Shown here: piece by piece, positions 5,600 to 8,590 of the stretch | Layout of the letters: each line of letters begins with the position of its first letter | Numbering within the stretch: the stretch's first letter is position 1 | From: Methanobacteriota archaeon | Lineage (GTDB): Archaea > JACRDV01 | Direction of reading: 5' to 3' | DNA length: 8,590 nucleotides | NCBI GenBank assembly: GCA_024860865.1 | Contig: JACRDV010000022.1 | Location: forward strand, 1 to 8,590 | The notes under the pieces: model-generated | Database searches by the model: none | What the model saw: only the letters and a program-made list of their open reading frames with translations | What the model was told of the DNA's origin: nothing | Program-made: the position numbers and the translations under genes

Positions 5600-5616
5600 A
5601 TCCAAGTTGACCGCAA
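5600..5616 (+). other. tRNA intron at non-canonical 32/33, 17 nt
   Basis: Central helix GCGG/CCGC (four Watson-Crick pairs) with bulges ACA and AAU. Cutting after the second bulge base joins C32 to U33 and yields loop CUCUGGA. The inner helix is only UC/GA around a 6-nt loop and the outer helix is weak, so this is a relaxed BHB. Only this cut restores U33. Confidence 0.82.
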
Positions 5617-5660
5617 TCTGGATCCGCAGGCACCGGTTCGAATCCGGTCGGGGCTACCAA

Positions 5661-5675
5661 TTTTTTATACTTTTT
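5661..5675 (+). terminator. T-rich terminator after tRNA-Gln(CUG)
   Basis: A T6 run, ATAC, then T5, beginning two bases after the encoded CCA. This fits oligo-T termination of a short RNA transcript. Confidence 0.55.
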
Positions 5676-5765
5676 GCGGTCTTTATGATATTCTAGATTA
5701 CTTTTGTAGCATCGAAGCTTCTGATGATGGAAGCAATAATCAAATTTCAAATGAAAAGAAGTTTT

Positions 5766-5784
5766 GTTGTAACTAGTTGTAACT
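5766..5784 (+). repeat. Tandem 9-bp direct repeat upstream of the arginine decarboxylase
   Basis: GTTGTAACT-A-GTTGTAACT: two exact copies with a 10-bp period, one helical turn apart, about 40 bp upstream of the TATA box. The junction forms the palindrome AACTAGTT (5771-5778), which recurs at 5829-5836 against the downstream edge of the TATA box. This layout suits an operator. Confidence 0.45.
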
Positions 5785-5821
5785 TTGATGAAAAATTTCA
5801 TAAAAAATGTAATACCACAAT

Positions 5822-5830
5822 TTTTATAAA
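5822..5830 (+). promoter_or_regulatory. TATA box for the arginine decarboxylase gene
   Basis: TTTTATAAA, centred about 36 bp upstream of the ATG at 5862, predicts a leader of roughly 10 bases. An AACTAGTT palindrome overlaps its downstream end. Confidence 0.6.
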
Positions 5831-5861
5831 CTAGTTCACTCTTTTTAAAAAAAATGAGATA

Positions 5862-6323
5862 ATGATTCCAAAAGAATTTTTCATCACTAGCGGAAAAGCT
5901 GTTAGCAAAGTCTCAGCTTTAAATGCCTTTGATCTAGCCTTAGTAAATGCTGGTATAGCCCAATGTAATCTCGTTCCAGTTTCTTCGATTTTACCGCCAA
6001 AAGCAAAACAAGTCCGCAGAAAAAACTTTCCTATTGGTTCAATCACCCATGCTGTAATTGCTCGCATGGATGGTAATGAAGGTGAGACAATTGGAGCAGG
6101 AATTGCCTGGGCTTGGGAGAAAGGAGCTACGTATGGCTTAGTTGCGGAAGCCCATGGCCATATGGATACAAAGGCTTTAAAAGAAGTTCTTGAATGGAAA
6201 ATTACAGAGATGGCAAAAATTAGATCCATTGAGCTCGGAGAAATAAATTATAAAATTGAGGAACTTTGGATTCCAATGGATAACTATGGGTCGGTAATTT
6301 CTGCACTTGTATTCTTGTTTTAA
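5862..6323 (+). CDS. pdaD: Pyruvoyl-dependent arginine decarboxylase
   Basis: This 153-residue protein of the pyruvoyl-dependent arginine decarboxylase family makes agmatine from arginine, the entry to archaeal polyamine synthesis. Agmatine is also the substrate for agmatidine modification of tRNA-Ile2 by TiaS. The proenzyme should self-cleave between Ser41 and Ser42 in CNLVPVSSILPP (residues 35-46), giving a 41-residue beta chain and an alpha chain starting with the pyruvoyl group. Other family hallmarks are the GSITHAVIARMDG segment (59-71), GETIGAGIAWAW (74-85) and GLVAEAHGH (92-100) with the probable catalytic Glu96. Length and order are typical. It has its own TATA box and a short leader, with repeats upstream that may control it. 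Crenarchaeota usually use a different (AdoMetDC-derived) arginine decarboxylase, so this gene argues against a classic crenarchaeal host. Confidence 0.95.
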   Translation: MIPKEFFITSGKAVSKVSALNAFDLALVNAGIAQCNLVPVSSILPPKAKQVRRKNFPIGSITHAVIARMDGNEGETIGAGIAWAWEKGATYGLVAEAHGHMDTKALKEVLEWKITEMAKIRSIELGEINYKIEELWIPMDNYGSVISALVFLF

Positions 6324-6335
6324 TGTTAGTTTATC

Positions 6336-6351
6336 GTTTAAATTTTTAAAC
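6336..6351. terminator. Possible bidirectional terminator between convergent genes
   Basis: GTTTAAA-TT-TTTAAAC is a symmetric AT-rich dyad lying in the 39-bp gap between the convergent arginine decarboxylase and MoaD-like genes. It contains a T5 run on the + strand and an A-rich complement, so it could stop transcription from both sides. Confidence 0.4.
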
Positions 6352-6362
6352 TTTAGTTAATT

Positions 6363-6686
6363 TTATATTTTTAACTTTGCTCGTTCTTGCCATCGTAAAT
6401 ACACTAAAGACTTACCTCCATGAAGAGCTGGCACTATAAAAATTTCGTCATTATCTTTAAGCTGCATTTTTAAGGCACTTGGGCGAGTATGTAAAACAGT
6501 CTTTCCATTCACAAGAATACCCATATAACCGTGAACTTTGCCAGTATTTTTGTTTATCAATCTCCCCTCAAAGTCGTTTCCATATTTTGCAACAAGCTTC
6601 TCTATTAGCTCCTCAACTGTTGTTGCATTTATGTTTATTTCCTCTTCATCATGTGTTACATCGGTTAAAAATGATGAGAAGCGCAC
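6363..6686 (-). CDS. MoaD/ThiS-like ubiquitin-fold protein with post-GG tail
   Basis: This is a small beta-grasp sulfur-carrier or ubiquitin-like protein, 107 residues from GTG 6686. MoaD-type features are TVEELIEKLVAKYG (23-36), GILVNGKTV (56-64), and LKDNDEIFIVPALHGG (76-91). MoaD/ThiS proteins are activated on a C-terminal Gly-Gly, but here Gly90-Gly91 is followed by 16 residues (KSLVYLRWQERAKLKI) before TAA. It therefore needs cleavage, does not act through the glycine, or reflects a mutated stop. The GTG start clips the first strand: in-frame upstream codons give LAAVKVRFSS, and GGAGGT at 6708-6713 is 6 bases before a CTG codon (6699-6701), so the real start may be that CTG. It sits downstream of moaC-moaB and has its own TATA-like box. 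Partners could be MoaE, a tRNA thiolation enzyme or protein targets; none is in the window. Confidence 0.85.
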   Translation of the reverse strand: MRFSSFLTDVTHDEEEININATTVEELIEKLVAKYGNDFEGRLINKNTGKVHGYMGILVNGKTVLHTRPSALKMQLKDNDEIFIVPALHGGKSLVYLRWQERAKLKI

Positions 6687-6707
6687 TTTAACGGCGGCCA
6701 GATCCCT

Positions 6708-6713
6708 ACCTCC
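6708..6713 (-). promoter_or_regulatory. Ribosome site GGAGGT pointing to a non-standard start
   Basis: A perfect GGAGGT on the minus strand ends 6 bases before CTG 6701-6699, but 21 bases before the first accepted start GTG 6686. It implies that translation of the MoaD-like gene starts at CTG, or that the assembly has a single-base error for ATG/TTG. Confidence 0.6.
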
Positions 6714-6766
6714 GCTTGAAAATGAATTGTTTTTATCCTCTAGGAAGTAAATTCTACGAACTCTAA

Positions 6767-6774
6767 TTTTATAA
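6767..6774 (-). promoter_or_regulatory. TATA box for the MoaD-like gene
   Basis: TTATAAAA on the minus strand lies between the moaB stop and the MoaD-like gene. It predicts a leader of roughly 40 bases containing the GGAGGT site. The gene can thus be expressed apart from moaCB. Confidence 0.45.
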
Positions 6775-6775
6775 C

Positions 6776-6794
6776 CTTTCTAAATCCTAGAAAG
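6776..6794 (-). repeat. 7-bp hairpin abutting the moaB stop codon
   Basis: CTTTCTA/TAGAAAG with a 5-nt loop, directly after the moaB stop and immediately upstream of the TATA box for the next gene, where the BRE would lie. It could be an operator or an RNA-processing stem. It is not followed by a T-run. Confidence 0.4.
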
Positions 6795-7337
6795 CTAGAC
6801 CATTTGAACATGCTTAACTAAATGCGGAAGTTCAGGAATTATAAGTTTAGTTAAAGCGAGCTCAACTGCATTAGGTGAACCTGGTAAACATATTATAATT
6901 TTATTATTTATCGTGCCAGCAGTTGCCCTTGAAAGTATAGCAGCTGAACCAATTTTGGCATAACTAATGGATCGAAATAGCTCTCCTACGCCTGGCAGCT
7001 CCTTTTGAAACATCGGAGATAGAGTCTCTATTGTTATGTCTCGAGAGGTTATGCCGGTTCCACCTGTCGTTATTATTGCTTCAGCATCTGAATCGATAAG
7101 CTTAAGAATAGTTTTTTTTATGGTCTCCTTTTCGTCAGGCACTATTGAATAGGATACAACTTCGAACTTTGCTTTTTCAAGCAACTCTTTCATCAATTTT
7201 CCAGAAACATCTCCAATCTTTTTCGGGTCTAGTATTTTTAGTTGAGCAAAATTTCTAAACTTGGAATCGCTTATTGTTACTATCGCGCATTTGACCAGGC
7301 TGGAAGCCATTTCTTTGTGCTCTTTATAGCTAAGCAT
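6795..7337 (-). CDS. moaB: MoaB/MogA-type molybdopterin adenylyltransferase
   Basis: This 180-residue MogA/MoaB-fold protein takes part in molybdenum or tungsten cofactor assembly, where archaeal MoaB-type proteins adenylate molybdopterin before metal insertion. Motifs are CAIVTISDS at the first strand (17-25), [11 protein letters not shown] (90-100) for the substrate loop with Asp100, [10 protein letters not shown] (113-122), [13 protein letters not shown] (130-142) and LPGSPNAV (151-158). A short insertion follows the SDS motif (about residues 26-41). The ATG at 7335-7337 lies inside the last codons of moaC (8-base overlap), with AAGGAAAT as a weak ribosome site, so the pair is translationally coupled. 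Met10 (MASSLVKC) is a possible alternative start. The MoeA-type metal insertase is not in this window. Confidence 0.93.
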   Translation of the reverse strand: MLSYKEHKEMASSLVKCAIVTISDSKFRNFAQLKILDPKKIGDVSGKLMKELLEKAKFEVVSYSIVPDEKETIKKTILKLIDSDAEAIITTGGTGITSRDITIETLSPMFQKELPGVGELFRSISYAKIGSAAILSRATAGTINNKIIICLPGSPNAVELALTKLIIPELPHLVKHVQMV

Positions 7338-7788
7338 GCGGTATTTCCTTTATTTTCTCAACTACTTTTATATCTTCGATTTTTGTGCGAGGATATTGCC
7401 CTTTTTCATCCTTTTCATACTGCTTGACCATATCCCATACTGTTAGAAGGGCAGTAGTAACGCCAACTAATGCTTCCATCTCTACGCCTGTTTTCCCGAT
7501 GCTTGAGACCTCGACTTCTGCCGTTATTTTTTCTTCTGCTGTGTTCAGATCAACTTTAACATTTGTTATTGGTAGAGGATGGCAGAGAAAAAGCAGCTCA
7601 GAAGTTTTCTTTGTTGCTGATATTGCTGCTAACTTAGCTGCTGTGAATACATCGCCCTTTTCAATTTTTCCAGCTTTTACTTTTTCAATGGTTTCTTTTT
7701 TAAGTTTAATGCTACCTTGAGCTTTGGCGATTCGAATTACATCTGGTTTTTTGCTAATGTCGACCATTTTGGCGGTCATTTCTGTCAT
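7330..7788 (-). CDS. moaC: Cyclic pyranopterin monophosphate synthase
   Basis: This 152-residue MoaC forms cyclic pyranopterin monophosphate from the product of MoaA in the first stage of molybdopterin synthesis. The family signatures are MVDISKK near the start (8-14), [17 protein letters not shown] (50-66) with catalytic-type Lys52, CHPLPITNV (69-77) with His70, [23 protein letters not shown] (98-120) and Asp119-x2-Lys122, matching the Asp/Lys pair of the bacterial enzyme. Length is normal. Met4 or Met8 could be alternative starts, but a TATA box about 28 bp upstream of the first ATG predicts a leaderless mRNA starting there. It leads the moaC-moaB unit. moaA is not in this window. Confidence 0.95.
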   Translation of the reverse strand: MTEMTAKMVDISKKPDVIRIAKAQGSIKLKKETIEKVKAGKIEKGDVFTAAKLAAISATKKTSELLFLCHPLPITNVKVDLNTAEEKITAEVEVSSIGKTGVEMEALVGVTTALLTVWDMVKQYEKDEKGQYPRTKIEDIKVVEKIKEIPHA

Positions 7789-7812
7789 CTATTTTTATTA
7801 AACTAAGCTAGA

Positions 7813-7820
7813 TTTATAAA
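7813..7820 (-). promoter_or_regulatory. TATA box for moaC-moaB
   Basis: TTTATAAA, centred about 28 bp before the moaC ATG (7788). This places the transcription start at the start codon, indicating a leaderless transcript. Confidence 0.6.
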
Positions 7821-7892
7821 AATGTTTTGAGTCCATCGCCAAGTTATGAGCGAATTTATTAGTGGCTAGATTATTTCAAAAATGTGCAAGAG

Positions 7893-8461
7893 CTAAGTGA
7901 AAAAGCAAGCGAGATTGAGGGAATAATATTTCGATAAAGATAAAAATAAATGTATCTGTGTGATATGAAATTTTACTGCCGTTCTTTTGAGTGCCTTTCT
8001 ATCAAAATCTAAACCTTGCCATTGCAAATTCCTCACTTCATTCAGGCGCAAACCGGCATAGTAGAGGAACACGAGAACAAGTTTGTGCTTAATATTGTTT
8101 GTCACTTCAATCATTTTATTCACTTCCTCCTTGCTCAGCACTACAGGTAGCTTCAAGGTTTTTTAGCGAGAGGCAACTTTTCCTCGAATTTTTCATGCAA
8201 CACATTTTCATAGAAAAATCTTAAAGCAAAATATGTCACTCTCATAGTGGATTTGCTCTTATTGGATTGCGATAAAAGGAATTCCCTCGGTGTTTTGCCA
8301 AATTTTGAGGAAAAATTCTTAAACACGGAAATGTAAACCTTGCCGGTTTGGTAGGAATACTTTCTAAGCTTTATCTCTTCAATCAGCTTTCCTATGAGCT
8401 GGTATCGTTGCTGCGGCGAAAGGGTTTTAATTTCTGCATGTGAATCTCTATAGTGAAACAT
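7893..8461 (-). pseudogene. XerA-like tyrosine recombinase, frameshifted and truncated
   Basis: These are two reading frames of one decayed gene. Frame one (8461 to 8153, 102 residues) is the N-terminal SAM-like core-binding domain (SPQQRYQLIGKLIEEIKLRKYSYQTGKVYISVFKNF...). It ends at TGA just after LPLAKKP. Frame two (8156 to 7893) begins KLPVVLSKEEVNKMIEVTNNIKHKLVLVFLYYAGLRLNEVRNLQW, the start of the catalytic domain with the box I arginine (Arg37). Inserting one A in the A6 run (T6 at 8159-8164 on +) fuses them as LAKKTLKLPVVLSKEE. Similarity stops near 7995 after DFDRK. What follows is unrelated AT-rich sequence, so the box II His-x2-Arg and the nucleophilic Tyr are missing. It is inactive as a recombinase, perhaps a relic of an integrated element. 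Confidence 0.8.
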
Positions 8462-8477
8462 AGATTATGAAACATGA

Positions 8478-8545
8478 ATGCAGGAATAAGAATTGGTAAG
8501 GGCTAGATAGCAGGATCACGGTTAGACTCCCTTACAATCCTGCAT
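8478..8545. repeat. Long two-part inverted repeat upstream of the recombinase relic
   Basis: ATGCAGGA (8478-8485) pairs with TCCTGCAT (8538-8545), and GTAAGGG (8496-8502) with CCCTTAC (8529-8535), around a 26-nt centre. The left arm has about 8 extra bases between the two blocks. It begins 16 bases before the recombinase start. It may be a recombination site, an element end, or a structured RNA or terminator for a gene entering from the right. Confidence 0.6.
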
Positions 8546-8550
8546 ATATT

Positions 8551-8589
8551 TCAAAAATGAAGAGCATCAACGGCTATCGCTGACAACCC
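8551..8589 (-). CDS. Possible C-terminal end of a gene entering from the right edge
   Basis: On the minus strand one frame reads GLSAIAVDALHF before TGA at 8553-8551, and the DNA is richer in G and C than the adjoining spacer. Only 12 residues are visible, so both coding status and family are unknown. The inverted repeat at 8478-8545 would then lie directly downstream of its stop. Confidence 0.2.
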   Translation of the reverse strand, partial: GLSAIAVDALHF

Positions 8590-8590
8590 G

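Larger units (their letters stand above)
5538..5659 (+). tRNA. tRNA-Gln(CUG) with two introns and encoded CCA
   Basis: The gene is 119 bases plus CCA at 5657-5659. Removing introns 5555-5583 and 5600-5616 leaves exons of 17, 16 and 40 nt, again a 73-nt tRNA. The acceptor stem is AGCCCCG/CGGGGCT with discriminator A5656. D-stem is GGCU opposite UGCU, D-loop AGCGGCCA, anticodon stem GCGGA/UCCGC, loop CUCUGGA with anticodon CUG, variable AGGC, T-stem ACCGG/CCGGU, T-loop UUCGAAU. Without removing the second intron no U33 or sensible anticodon exists: the base after C32 would be A. With it removed, the loop is the exact Gln counterpart of the neighbouring UUG gene. The T-loop here is uninterrupted. 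The encoded CCA contrasts with the UUG gene. A T-rich run follows at 5661. Confidence 0.92.

Noticed and set aside
5207-5616. Homing endonuclease or other gene inside the tRNA introns
   Set aside because: All five introns are 16-31 nt, far too short to encode a protein.
5190-5659. Split or permuted tRNA halves
   Set aside because: Both genes have all exons in normal order and fold completely once introns are removed, so no trans-splicing or permutation is needed.
5571-5801. Open frames of 62 and 76 codons across and after tRNA-Gln(CUG)
   Set aside because: They run through the tRNA exons and introns on both strands. Their apparent protein sequence is translated tRNA, including a familiar false motif from the T-arm.
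5831-6229. 132-codon frame on the minus strand opposite pdaD
   Set aside because: It lies antisense to a complete, well-supported arginine decarboxylase and has no family features.
7385-7720. 111-codon + strand frame opposite moaC
   Set aside because: Antisense to a highly conserved gene; its composition reflects the complement of MoaC codons.
7893-7994. C-terminal residues of the second recombinase frame as functional protein
   Set aside because: After DFDRK the sequence loses all recombinase similarity and becomes AT-rich read-through, lacking box II and the catalytic tyrosine.
8521-8527. GTTAGAC resembling an integron attC core (GTTRRRY)
   Set aside because: No matching RYYYAAC at the other end of the hairpin and no integron integrase. 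A 7-base degenerate match is expected by chance.
1-8590. CRISPR array or defence cluster
   Set aside because: No regularly spaced direct repeats and no cas, restriction or toxin-antitoxin-like genes are visible.

Overview
The window comes from an AT-rich archaeon. The evidence is the tRNA genes interrupted by bulge-helix-bulge (BHB) introns, TATA-box promoters that often sit 25-36 bp from a start codon, a UPF0058 protein, a pyruvoyl-dependent arginine decarboxylase and archaeal-type MoaB/MoaC. Several introns in one tRNA gene are best known from Thermoproteales and relatives. A TACK-group archaeon (possibly Bathyarchaeia-like) is my inference, not something proven here.

Layout. 1-137: C-terminal end of an unrecognised + strand protein. 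229-1660 (-): a two-gene operon of an endonuclease IV family AP endonuclease followed by 6-phospho-3-hexuloisomerase. 1746-2114 (-): a UPF0058 protein. 2294-3309 (+): two closely spaced unknown genes, the first with a membrane anchor. 3531-3839 (+): a small three-helix membrane protein. 3840-4230: an AT-rich non-coding stretch with inverted repeats. 4264-5139 (+): a cation diffusion facilitator (CDF) metal exporter. 5190-5659 (+): two tRNA-Gln genes carrying five introns between them. 5862-6323 (+): pyruvoyl-dependent arginine decarboxylase. 6363-7788 (-): moaC, moaB and a MoaD/ThiS-like ubiquitin-fold gene. 7893-8461 (-): a frameshifted and truncated XerA-like tyrosine recombinase, preceded by a long inverted repeat at 8478-8545.

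The centrepiece is the tRNA-Gln pair. The UUG gene reads out as a standard 73-nt tRNA only after removing 31-nt (D-loop), 16-nt (37/38) and 21-nt (T-loop, 59/60) introns. The CUG gene needs removal of a 29-nt D-loop intron and a 17-nt intron at 32/33, just before U33. Every junction falls after the second base of a 3-nt bulge flanking a 4-bp helix. The two D-loop introns occupy the same site and look related.

The moa genes make molybdopterin or tungstopterin precursors. The MoaD-like protein carries 16 residues after its Gly-Gly, so it would need trimming before activation. The arginine decarboxylase supplies agmatine for polyamines, and in archaea also for tRNA-Ile2 modification. Hexuloisomerase belongs to the ribulose monophosphate pathway.
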